From: Gymnorhina tibicen
Taxonomy: Eukaryota > Chordata > Aves > Passeriformes > Artamidae
NCBI GenBank assembly: GCA_013399875.1
Contig: VXAZ01010513.1
Coordinates: 361,216 to 425,215 of the forward strand
DNA length: 64,000 nt
Direction: 5' to 3'
Positions within the stretch are counted from its first letter, which is position 1, and each line of letters begins with the position of its first letter. A program made the position numbers and the translations under genes. This document shows positions 23,001-34,620 of this stretch, piece by piece. The notes under the pieces were generated by a model. The model was not told the origin of the DNA and did no database searches. It worked only from the letters and a program-made list of their open reading frames with translations.

Positions 23001-26000
23001 GTTAATGCAATTTGGCATTTTAGACTATTTTTTAAGCTATTAAAAATTGAAATATTGGAATCAACTAGGATATAATATAACAAATAGTATCACATGGACT
23101 TACAGAAAATTTATGGATGAATTTCATTAAACATAATAGGAGAAAAATCTGTATTTTTAACATGGTCTCTGAACTGAGATTTGAGCTAATGTTTAATGCA
23201 GTCAAGTTGAGAACGATAACTAGGAAAAAAAAGATTATTTTTCCTCTCTCTTTATAAACCTTGCTCTGCTGATGCCCATGCGTGACATCCTATTTTTAGC
23301 TGTCAGGGACGCAGTGAAGCATATGCAGCAGAGTGGAATGCCCTGTTCCCATGCCTGATTTTCCATATATATAGCTACTGCACATCACTCTTCTTCCCTG
23401 GCACCCACTTTGAGGGCCTATCTTGAATTTTCTTGTCAGAATTGCCTCATCTGAGAGTTGTCCTCATTATCAACACTCAGGCAGCTGTTGCTTCATGGCA
23501 CCCACCTTCCAATGAGGACCCATAAAGGCTGAGCATTGACTAAACTCAGTATGAGTGAAAAGATGTGCAAAAATCATGTGCAATGAATCTTCAGCCATCT
23601 TCCCTCTTCCCCCCTGCCCCCTCTTCATCTTGGTGTTGGTACTAAGTATGTCTAATTTTCTTTTCTTTTCTTGTTATTTTTGGAACCAACTTTCAGACTT
23701 GAGAGACTGCCATGCACAGGAGATGTGTTTTGGCTCTTCTGCCAGTTGAGTTCTGTGGATGATTAGATCAAATCCAGGGGCTGCCAGATGACTAATCAAC
23801 TTATTACAGAATAACAAGGCTCATTGAAGAATTAACAATGTCTTTATAGTCTTCCCTCAATGAATTGTCTGGAATTTTCTTAGCTTACAGGATAGATCAG
23901 TTTAAAATTTTCCAGCGTTACTTGAATATGATTTTCAAGAGAGTTTTAAAACCAACCCACAATAAAAACAGCCTCCCCCAACCTCTAGCATTTAAGTCTT
24001 TTAATTTTACTTCAGAGTTAAATGCCATCATTTAAAGAACATTTCGCCCTGCATTATGTGGTATTTTATGCTTCTCTGTATTAGTGGCACTGGGAGCGCT
24101 AGTAAAGAAAGACTTAGAAGCATATGCAGAGGTGGAAGTATGATTCAGATGGCTGGAACTGTGCTACTTAGAGCGCTGCGGTAGTACAGTCTGAGACCTG
24201 TAGAAGTCCATATTTTTCTCTCCTGAGCAGGGCCCAAACTTATGTAACACTATCTATGCTGATGCAGAAGGACTGGGATGCAGAAGTCACATGGTGAAAC
24301 CCGTGGTTCGGTTGGCTACTCCCAGTGAGTGTTACTGCAGCTACACCCTTACCTCCATCCAGCCCAAAACTGGATGATGCAGTCGGCATTTTTTTTTCCC
24401 TGTGCTGACTTCAGACTGGCTTCATCACACCTAACTTCAGAAGTTAAAAATTAACTGTCTAAATCCAGCCTAGTCATGCAGGTCTCCCCGTGTAGATAAT
24501 GAAGAGAAACGAGACATTACAGGTTTCGATTCCTGATTCAGTCACAGGCACAAGTTTCACTGTCCTGAATGGTCTCATTTTCAGAAGTACCTGGTTTTCC
24601 AGGACTTTTGTCCTGCAGTGAGGCAGATGAGTGCAGCTGGTTAGACATGATTAACCTTGCTTATCATTCCAGGGGTCCTCCTGTGCATGAGCCAATCTTC
24701 CCCTGGTACCAGGGCTAGAACTAATGTTTCTACTGACAATTTGTGCTCCCTGCATGCTTTGTTTGCAAAAAGGGAGGCTAGGCAAGGCAAGGAAGTATGG
24801 AAAGACCCTTGAATGTTAGGAACATATAAAAGGCAAAGGCTGACATGTTCACTCACAGATCTAGAAAATAGCTGCATGGTTTTAGTTGCACTTGTTTTTG
24901 TATTTGGACCAATTCCAGTCAGCATCTTGGCTAGGAACTGTGTCTGATTTAGATATATTTGTTGAGCCTCTGGAGTGTAAAATAGATATTTTAAATAATA
25001 TTTATCTCTGTGTCACAGCTCTATGACCAGAATGATACCCACAAAATACTACTTTCTGAAAACATAGCTTAGCATCAATTAGGTTTAAGCACTTTCAACA
25101 GCTGCACTAATGACCTATTTTAAATAAAGCCCATATTTCACACAGCAGATCTCAATCTCTAGCTACGCCAAATTCAAGTCGCTTTGCATGCACAATTTTT
25201 CTGGGTTTTTTTTTGTTTTTTTTTTTTAATCTCAGAAGGCTGTGGGAGAAAATAAACCTATTTTGAAGTTTTCTTGTTAATAACTGTTCTTATCATCTGC
25301 AGGGCACAGTCTGTTAGAAATTTCTTTCTGATCACATAGTGTATTCATATAATATCAATACTAACATGAGATTAGGTGGAAAACAATTGTTGCTGAGTGG
25401 TTGTTAGTGCAAATTGAATTGTTGGTATTCAAACAGTATGAATAGTGTATTTGGTGCGTTGTTAAATTGGACTGCTGAGATAGGGGAGACATTAGCAGGG
25501 ATCTGCATGAGAAATTATGCCAGAGTCTCCATTTGCAAAGGTCTTTAACTCATGCTGCGCACAAACCCGACTGTGCTTTCAGTGTGAATGTTAGAAAAGC
25601 TCCAGACATTACTGCATGATGGTAATATTACTATTTTAGACCCTAAAGAAATATTTAAGCATGTTCATCAAACCTAATCAAACCATACAGTGTAGCAGAC
25701 CTCATACTCTGGACTTCAGTCATGAAGATGTGTTTCACATCAGAACCCACGCTCTGACAGTAGAACCCGCAGAGATGCTGATTGCCACTTGGAGTTTGCT
25801 TATCCTTTTTCAACCTAAAGCTGCGCTGTTGTGGCAGTGCTTTGTCACGGTTTTCATTTAATCGGTGTTAGTAAATGTAAAATTGAATCAGTGGTTTGTT
25901 CCTTTAACTCAATTACTAGCTCCAAATAGTCTTTTTACCACATAAGAGAATGTTAGTACCAATATTCTACACAGCAGGGGTTCAAGGCATTCTAGGAAGA

Positions 26001-29000
26001 GCAGCTAATTATCGCTTTCTGGGTATTGTCTGAAACAATGCCCCATGTATTGAATACTGTCTGGATTCTGTTTGTTTAGTTGGCTTTGGCTTCAGTTTCG
26101 ACAGCCAAGAGCCCAGTTCTCATTTAATGCTACTATTCACTTTCAGGTGGGTTGCTTTGCAGAGTAACGAAGCTGTGATTTACAGTTAATGAGAGTCAGA
26201 CTCACCGTAGCATGTGCCTTGTATTTGTCCTACTTTAAAACACCTAACTGCATAAGACCCTTTCCCTTTCAGCTGGTGTCATGGGTAGGTAGCTACTGGG
26301 TTCCCCAGCTTATGGTTCTGCTAATACTCGGAGTAGTTCTATCATTTTGCATGTCTCTCAAAAGAAAAAGGAAAGAAAACAAAAAAGGAAGATTGTAACT
26401 TTCAAGTATTCCACTTGATTTGATGCTACAAAAATTGATTTGTCTTTCAAGACATGGCAACAGCTTGTTCTGTAGTTTTTTAAATGCATGTGATTTTTCG
26501 GTATTTTGGGGTATTATATCAAGTGATAAAACCTCATATTTTAATGCTGATTTTGGATGTTTGAGTGGAAATCAAGTGTTTGTTGGAAGTAAGAGAAAAA
26601 GGACTGTGAAGAATTATAAAAAACCAAAGGTATATAAAAGTGGTGGTTGAGTCAGTATTTCCTTTTATTTTTCTAATTTATTCAGTCTATAAACATAATC
26701 CATGAAAAACAGAAAAGAATCCTGTTCTTCTCGCACAAGAGTTCCAGTTCATAATTGTGATTATTCTCTATCAACAGGAAGTTAGGATGAGAGAGCTGAA
26801 ACCAATCATGCAGATGAAATTTGGACCTGTTCTGGTCAGTGTATCATTAAATAGGAGGCACATGGAGACTATGAGAGCTTAAATTCCTTTGAAGATAATT
26901 AATTTTTAGTGACAAAGAAGCAAAGTTTTACTACATGTGCTCACATTTAATTTCCTAATTTGCAATGATAACCTGGCAGAACTCTATGGCCTTACTGAAA
27001 TCTTCCTTTTGCATCTCTTGGCATCTAATATTTAGATTTGTTTGGTTGTTTCTCTCACTTTTTAACTCTAATATTTGTGAAGGAACATTTGCCCCAATGC
27101 TGCTAGAGCCATGCACCAAAGCCCATACACAGCAGGTCCTTGGACAGTAACCTTCACCTGTTGATGACAGTACTTACTGAGGAATATGTATTTACAACCT
27201 CAGACAAAACAAGGAAAATTGCCTGTGATTCATATCCTCTGCATAGAGAAGAGAGGGAGTGAAAAATGAACTGCCTAAAAACCTTAAGGTGCAGGTACAA
27301 GGACTAGAATGGGGTGGGGAATGTGTACATCTGGCCAGAAATGTGAAGAATACCTTCCTCCAAATTGACTGTATGGTTCAAGGAGCTTGGATTTAAGGTG
27401 CAACTGACTTTTGAAAGAGCTGTCTAACAAAACCATGGGCTGTACAAGGAGCAAGGGCAAGCTTTTCTCCATGCTCTCCATGCGACTTAGGGGACATGCC
27501 TATGTCACACTACCTCCTGGTCAAAAATCTGTCTCTACAGAAGCTGGTCTGGACCACTGACTTCCAGGTGGCCAGGATTTCTCAGCCTGAACTTCTCTTT
27601 CCCTCCTCACGTTTTGGTTTTGGTTTTTTTTTTCAGGTTTTCAACCTGACCAGGGCACTTACATGAGGTGGTACTGCACTGTGGGGACAGCACTGGCTGG
27701 CTTTTGCTCCCTGGGCCATGCTCTGGGGTGTGCTGGCTGCCTGCTGACAGCTTGCAGTGAAATGATCTAACACAACAAGGACTTCTGAACAGAGTCCTAA
27801 GGTTCTCCTGTAAAATTAATCCTAAAACCAGCTCATATGTGGATAAACTTTAAAAACACACGAACAAACAGAAAAGCCATTTCCTTGGTTCTGTGTGAAA
27901 CCTGCTTCCCAAAGGTGACAGAACATACGAAAGAGCCAGCCACACATGAGAAAAAATGTCCTGAGGAGGAAGAGAAATCTCCTGTAAAAGCTTTGCATTC
28001 AGCAAGTTGCTGTTTAGTTCCTGTGTGAACAATTAATCTTAAAACAAATATTTGGCCAAGGGGGAACTGAGCTCTGGGAGGTTTCATAGCTAACTAAGGT
28101 TGAATGAAAACACGCTGCCTGACTTCTTCGGGCCAGTATTTCTTTTTCACCCTTTCCGTAAAAATAACTAAGAAAAAGTATCTGTTACAATGACCCAGGT
28201 TTTCCCATTCAAGCCTCCCTAAATTACAGGCTTTCCCTCTGAGACCATTTACAATGGGGTATATAATGCATGGCTGTGCTACACCCTGCTGCTCTTTGAA
28301 TCCAGTGTAACTGGTTATTACTACTTTCAAATGTAGTGGTCTGGTTCAAAGGCTTTTCTATAAATAAATATCTCCTTTGCTGGGCAGATGACTGTCCCTA
28401 CCAGTAGCTCCTGTGTTAACAGCTCTCTAGTTTTCAGCTCTTCAGCTGAGTATGGCTTGGAGCTGCTTTGACAAGTCTGTGAATGGCTGGCAGCCCCAAG
28501 GTCTTGCAAATCCTGATTAGGATCAGACTGGAAATCAATAACCTTATTACACTGCTGGTTCTCATTCTGGCTAGTATTTCAATGGGGGTATTTTCTAATT
28601 TCCTGTTATCAGGAAATAATACACTGTTACACTTCATAAGTTATATTTAGTTTTAGACAGAGGAAGAGAGAGGGCAAAACCGTTCTGCTTGGGACACAAA
28701 GGTTGTATGCTATGTTTGTTCTGTCATGAATGCCCCTATCCAAATCAACAGAGAAGCCCCCACTGGCTGTAGGAAACCCAAGGTACTGCCTCAATAGCAG
28801 GTAGATGCCATCGTATCTTGGCTCTGTTCTGGGTTATGCTGTATGTACGTGTATCTAGTCCTTGGAGCATGGTATAAAGCATAGCCAGGGAGCACAAAAA
28901 GCACCTGAAAATGCTGCTGTGCTTTGCTGTGCCCCAGCAGCCAGCAGAGCCCTCTGCTTTTCCCTGCTTGTTGGCAGCTCCACCTGGAACGGAAACTCAG

Positions 29001-32000
29001 CCACTCTTGAGAACCTCTGCCAGTGAGGGATGAGTGCTGCCTCCCCTTGCCTGCTTGAAGTCATGCTCCCTCTGAGCCTCCTGGGCCATTTTTGAATAAA
29101 ACAAAATTGGTGTCACTGCACTATCAAAAATAGGTGAAATAAAAATCCCCCTATTTGAACAAGTTGACCATGGCATTCTGTTTAACTGGGGTCTTTAGGG
29201 AAGAGGCTTGCTTGTGCTGTACATGGTAACTAATGGACTTCTGATTACTGTAGGCTTTCTGACTCTACAGTAATACAAATAATAAAGGGATATAAAAGTA
29301 AAAACAATATGTGGCACTGCTGGAAAACAGTGCTTTACATTTTCAAGCACCACAAAAATAAAAATACAATGTAATTCCTCTTTTGGGTGCTAACCAGCAG
29401 TAGTACTCACCTCATGCATCAAAAAACCATGAGCTGGTTTTTCACAAGACTAAGTTATAAGCATTAAGAAATTCTTCAAAAAGAAAAATGCAGCAAATTA
29501 TTTGGTGTTTGGTTCGGGATTTTTTTGTGTATATACCCTAACTTTTAGGCTTTATATTTTCAAGATTTTGTCTGCAGTGTTGGGGAGATGGAAGAGGGCT
29601 CCAACATTCTTTCTTATAATTGCATAACTCCAAAGGCTGACTCTTTATTGAAGCATAAAATATTTCCTTTAAATAAGGAGAAAAGAAGCCACAGCATAAT
29701 TAGGGGAAGAGTATAGTACTGCCAGCTGTGTGAGAACAAAACTCATGAAGCATATCCTAAGAAACTGTGGGATTGCTTTAAGATTCATGAGAATCAAAAT
29801 ATTTTTTTCTTTTTTAATTGTCTAAAGATTTCTGAAGTCACTTCAGACTTTCGTGTTCTTTCAAAACAATAAAAGCTGGCAATTTACCTCATTTTAATGA
29901 AAGACAGTTTCAGTAGAGGGTGATTCTTGAAACCATTGAAAATCAGAAAAATTAATGATGAGATCACTAGGATCTGGTTGCTTCAAGCTGCTTGCTCTAG
30001 ACCTTTTTTGTCATAAATCATACCATCTTTCAAATTGTTATGAAAGAGTATCATGTCACAGAACCTTAAAAAAACAAGTTATTGCTTCGAAGGATGCTAA
30101 GGAAAACCATGTATCACAGGTCTTCAGTGGGCTTGACACAAGCTGTCGAATTGACACTAGAGTTCAGTGAGAGAGACAAAACCGCAGTGTTCTGAGTTTT
30201 TTTCTTATAATTGAACTTTGAGTACCATTCTGTGTATTACTTCTTTGAATTTTAACAGGGTTTTTTTTTGAAATGCCAACTAGGAGCTTCTAACTGGTGA
30301 CATCAACTTCTAACATAGTAACTACTGTACTTCTCTCCAGTTTGTACTGCTCCACTCATGCTGCGTGAACTACTACAGGGAAAGCAGCTTCCAGGGAACA
30401 GGAGATTTTAGCTGCCTCTAAATTACTGGAAATGCTGTGCTTATATGGCATAATGAAAGGGTACACATACAGGAGATGCTTTAGCAACTGCAATCTGCTG
30501 CAACTGTAGCAGATACAGCTACACCAGGAGACCAATTTAAGTGACCAGCATTCAAAACACAAAGCCAGACAGTCCTTGGGGAATTTCAGCTCTTTCCTTC
30601 TTTAAGGACTAGTTTTCCCAGACATCGATGGCCCTCTCCCTCCTCTCTGGCATTTCCTTTTGATCTTGGTGAACCTGTCCCAACTTATAGATGAAATTTA
30701 AAACTAAGATCTTCATCACTTGTGGTCACTGAAAATCACAGGGCATTTACAGTAAGAGCAGGGTTCCAGCTCCAGCATCACGGACACTTTTCACTGGAAA
30801 TAAAAGCATTTTGGGTCTCTTTTAGAAGACCACTTGTGTCAGGGTTTTCCAGACTGCCTCTGCCCCACACTACACCCTTACAGATCCAGCAAGCAGGGAG
30901 TGGAGTCTCAGCCACCCACCCATCAGCCTGGGGATGCTCCACTGAGCATGGGCCTTGTGAATTTGATGCAATTAGTGAAAAAAGGTTATTTCTGTGCAGA
31001 TGCACGTTGTGTACTCATAGCCACTAAAATTTCTAGTTCTGCAGGAAGGAAAGGATCTCCAGTGTTTACAAGCTCCTTAAAGAAACTTTAATTTCAATAA
31101 AAAAATTATTCCACTGTGGCCCCTCTGAACTGGTGAACATCTAGAAAAGTGGACTTTTTGACACAGAAAAATTCTAAAATTTCTAACTTCATACGGCTTT
31201 AGTTTTTGATATTTTTAACATACTATTCTACAACACGTAACCAAAAATAATTTTCAAATCACTCACAAAGAGATTATTTATTTGTCCATGAAATTATATA
31301 GGCATAGAAGAGAAATTTTATGCTAAAAAAATCGCCTTGTTGTAAATTGTGAGTGAGGAAAGAAAAGGAAAGAAAACCTTAAGGAAATATATGTTTTGAC
31401 AGACATCTACACATAATTCAGAAACACTTTGCAGCATCTTGTTCAAATTTTTAGATGTGTCTCTGGGCTGGGACCAGATTAAAAGAATTTTTAATCCCCA
31501 AAGTGAGTTGTTTTTCCAAAATGTTATGAGGATGTGAACAAAGGGATTATTATAACAGTCACTGTCAATAAGAAAAAGTTAAAGTATATTAGCCCCTTCA
31601 GGAGAAAAAAGTCATGTACTACAAAATTTTGCTACTGCATTTAACAGGTGCAAGAAAGGTGTTTCAATTCTACATAATTCTCCTTCCTTCCTCAGAACTG
31701 AAAATATGCTTTTCTTATTTTATCTGCTTGTTCTTTTATTGCAGGATTATATTTTCATTACTGGAATTTCCTGCTTATATGGTGATGTGCAAGCCAGGAT
31801 TTCTTGGCTGTTACCAAACTATTTCATTTCTTGTTGAAGAAGTGCAGAACAAATAGTGGTTAGAGGCTGGTGTTGGGCTGCTCATTCCTTCACATTACTT
31901 CTCTTGCAAATTTGTCTCCCTTCAATACCACAATGTCTGAAGCATGTCAGACTTTTCCTACGTTGAATTACATGGTTGTCTCATTGTGCGATACGGAGTT

Positions 32001-32335
32001 TCTACGTAAACTTGGCCATATTGCTCTGCATTTGAGTCTTCTTTTTGTCTTCTGAATAAAAATTAGCTCCAGTAAGATCAAAGGCAAATTTGGCAGCTCA
32101 GGAAGAAAGGCAGCACTGCCCTTTTATTCTCTTCCATGTTTATTTTGCTGCCAGTTCTCATTGAAAATGGCCCTTTTTGCCAAGGCTACAATATTGCTAA
32201 ATGAATGAGTATTAATACTATGCCTTGTTTATTTGCACAAGTGAAAAGTTAAAGATGGGAAACACAGAAGTGAAAAGACAGTAAGAGATGAAAAACATGA
32301 GAGTATCAAGAGAAATGTGAAGTGTAGCCAAAGTA
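20071..32335. other. Long non-coding stretch, no gene seen
   Basis: Twelve kilobases of AT-rich DNA without a recognisable exon, RNA gene or young transposon. Notable small structures are two adjacent hairpins at 21852-21884, a long inverted repeat of forkhead-like motifs at 22049-22078, T/G-rich runs at 25200-25230 and 27610-27632, and an inverted ETS-like pair at 28598-28617. Open frames are below 105 codons and show no family motif. Confidence 0.55.
22049..22078. repeat. Perfect 11-base inverted repeat, forkhead-like arms
   Basis: GATGTTTACAT (22049-22059) and ATGTAAACATC (22068-22078) are exact reverse complements with an 8-base loop. Each arm holds TGTTTAC/GTAAACA, the consensus core bound by forkhead proteins. 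It may be a paired binding site or a cruciform-prone palindrome. No function is shown by the sequence alone. Confidence 0.5.
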
Positions 32336-32725
32336 TGTACCACACAGGATTCAGCAGTTTGGCAGCAGGTTGGCCCTTGAAAATCCTCCCGCCGGACCTG
32401 CTGAGGTGCCAGACCTTCGGGGTCTCTTGATGGAGAACTGCCCTTTGCAGTTCTTCAGCTCGACTTGGGGGATCTTGAGGAATGAGTTTCACCGATGGCA
32501 GTGTTGCAAAGGTGTTATGTCAGGCTGGACAGGGGCGGGTAAGACCTTGCAGGTGCCATCCAGAGCTCTGTGAGACCAGAACAGGGACCAAGTGGCACAC
32601 GTGCTTGTGTCTGTTCCTGAGCAGGATACTGAAGTAGCTGAATTTGCTTCTGAGGGGCTTGTTGCCAACTTCCATTTCATGTGCCTCAGTGAGGTTCTGA
32701 GAGCTACAAAAATCTGAACCACTTC
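32336..32725. other. GC-richer unassigned segment
   Basis: This block is clearly richer in G and C than its surroundings and open in several frames on both strands (67 to 87 codons). None resembles a known protein or CR1 product. It may be an old repeat or retrocopy that I cannot place. Confidence 0.25.
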
Positions 32726-32960
32726 AGTCAGGTCCTCATCCTTCGGTCTGCTGCTAGCCAGGAAATAATAAATTAGACATGGCTAAATATGGGATTCTAT
32801 GACAACTGAGGACAGGAATCTGTCAGAATCATTTGCAAGCTTAACAATATGCTAGTCACTACTGAGGGCTGAAGAAAGAGCTCTTCATTTTTTAAAGCCC
32901 AAAAGCCTGCCATATGGCCAGCATAAACTGCATGCTTCCTCCGTGTGGTAACTAGCTGAA

Positions 32961-33133
32961 AATCACAGACTCGTACAAAAAATGCGAGGTGGAGTAGTCC
33001 AGCCTCCTGCTCCAGGCAGGAAATTGTTCAGGGCCATGCTGAGTCCAGTTTTGAAAACCCTCAGGGATGGCGACAACACAGCCTTTCTGGGCAGCCTGCC
33101 ACATTCTTTGACCACCCTCGTGGTGAGGAGTAT
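32961..33133 (-). mobile_element. Old CR1 LINE 3' end, reverse orientation
   Basis: On the plus strand, AATCACAGACTCGTA (degenerate tail) is followed by AGTCCAGCCTCCTGCTCCAGGCAGG-like sequence, a CTCAGGGATGGCGACAACAC block, and GGGCAGCCTGCCACATTCTTTGACCACCCTC. Together these are the reverse complement of the CR1 C-terminal coding end and 3' region. It is more diverged than the other copies here, hence probably older. Confidence 0.87.
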
Positions 33134-33540
33134 GTTGTCAGGATTGTTTAATAACTGAAAAATGTATCTCTTAACTAGAGAAATTTTCTGTAAAAATGCC
33201 TTCTTTGGGGTGCAATATTTTCTCAGAAAATGACAGTCTCAGAAAGCAAGGTTACTTAAAGAGTCTAAAACAACTGGTTTTAACCAGTGGAGGTCTCCTA
33301 AACAAGAGTGTTAAATAGCTTTACACTTCCATTTTCTTCTAGGCATCAAGTTTTCTGGTCATGTTACATCGCCTATGATGCAATTCTTATTGTATATACA
33401 TTTCCTTTATTTTAGGGGAAGAAAGCAGTTTATGACACCAGAAGAGTGGTCCATAGATGGAAATAGGACTGTAAAAACCACGCTGTAACAAATCTCATAA
33501 GAATTTCTGGCACCACTGTGAATTCAAGTGCTTTGGTTGT
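33134..33540. other. Short non-coding spacer
   Basis: Nothing is recognised apart from a 16-base near-palindrome (ACTGGTTTTAACCAGT, 33273-33288). It separates an old CR1 copy from a microsatellite. Confidence 0.5.
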
Positions 33541-33726
33541 TGACCTCTACGTGAATGCATGTATGTGTATAAATACACACTTATGTACATATATATATAC
33601 ATATGTACATATTTACATCCACATGCACATCCACATATCCATTGATTCACATGCTCATATTCATATACATGCATATATACATATATATATGTATATATTC
33701 ACATACATACATATATATATATATGA
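33541..33726. repeat. Imperfect AT/ACAT microsatellite
   Basis: Alternating purine-pyrimidine sequence built from (AT)n, ACAT and CACATG units over about 185 bases. It creates a spurious His/Ile/Tyr-rich open frame on the plus strand. It lies about 260 bases upstream of a CR1 copy. Confidence 0.9.
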
Positions 33727-33987
33727 TCTGCCAGCACACATTACAGCTTATTCTGGGCAGTAAAGGCACCATTGGCAGACCCTAAGGCTACCAAGACTGC
33801 ACTCAGTGTCACCTGCCTGCCATAAGACAGGGCAGGAGGGGCTGCCAGGCAAGCGATGAAGCAGTGCCTGGACAGGACAGCGCTCCGCAGATGGAGGTAA
33901 GCTGTCTCTGTCTCACACTGTGTGACAGCTGTGGGAGACGCTTTTGGGATGAATCACCTTGGCAGGGAAATTGTCAGCCAAAGGGAA
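33727..33987. other. Unassigned sequence before CR1
   Basis: Moderately GC-rich DNA between the microsatellite and the CR1 copy. CAGATGGAGGTAAGCTG (33888-33904) would make a fair splice donor, but no acceptor or coding frame supports an exon. Confidence 0.35.
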
Positions 33988-34620
33988 TGTACTCACAGGT
34001 ACTCTAGATGACCAAGAAGGCCAATGGCATCCTGGCCTGTATCAGAAATAGTGTCACCAGCAGGGCCAAGACAGTGATTGTCCCCCTGCACCTGGCACTG
34101 GTGAGGCCACACCTCAAATCCTGTGTTCAGTTTTAGGCCACTCACTTCAATAAGGACATTGAGGTACTGGAGCATGTCAAGAGAAGGAAAAAGGAGCTGG
34201 TAAGGTTCTAGAGGGTAAGTCCTATGAGGAGCAGCTGAGGGAGATGGGGGTGTTTAACCTGGAGAAAAGGAGGCTCAGGGGAGACCTTATTGCTCTCTAC
34301 AACTGCCTGAAAGGAGGCTGTAGCCAGCTGGGGGTTGGCCTTTTCTCCCAGGTAACCAGTGACAGGACAAGAGGAAATGACCTCAAGCTGTGTCAGGGGA
34401 GGTTCAGGTTGAACATCAGGAAAAATTTCTTCACTGAAAAGGTGGTTAAGCACTGGAACAGTCTGCCCAGGGCAGCGGTGTCATCATCCCTCAAGAAATG
34501 ACTGGATGAGGCATTTAACGCTATGGTTTAGTTGATGTGGTGGTGTTCAGCCAAAGGTTGGACTCCATGTCTTGTAAGTTTTTTCCAATGGTAATGATTC
34601 TATGATTCTGTGATTCTACA
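33988..34620 (+). mobile_element. CR1 LINE, 630-base 3' part with ORF2 C-terminus
   Basis: The best preserved CR1 copy in the window. It starts near the AAGAAGGCCAATGGCATCCTGG block and ends in the tail ATGATTCTATGATTCTGTGATT. Positions 34244-34501 keep an open frame of 85 codons for the C-terminus of the CR1 ORF2 protein, downstream of the reverse transcriptase core; recognisable pieces are [30 protein letters not shown] and [18 protein letters not shown]. The frame ends early at a TGA in place of a codon within the usual KKRLDE region. A frameshift lies just upstream, near the KGLE-like segment. It is 5'-truncated and inactive. Confidence 0.96.

Noticed and set aside
33518..33785. Two overlapping plus-strand frames rich in His, Ile and Tyr
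   Set aside because: They are direct translations of the AT/ACAT microsatellite.
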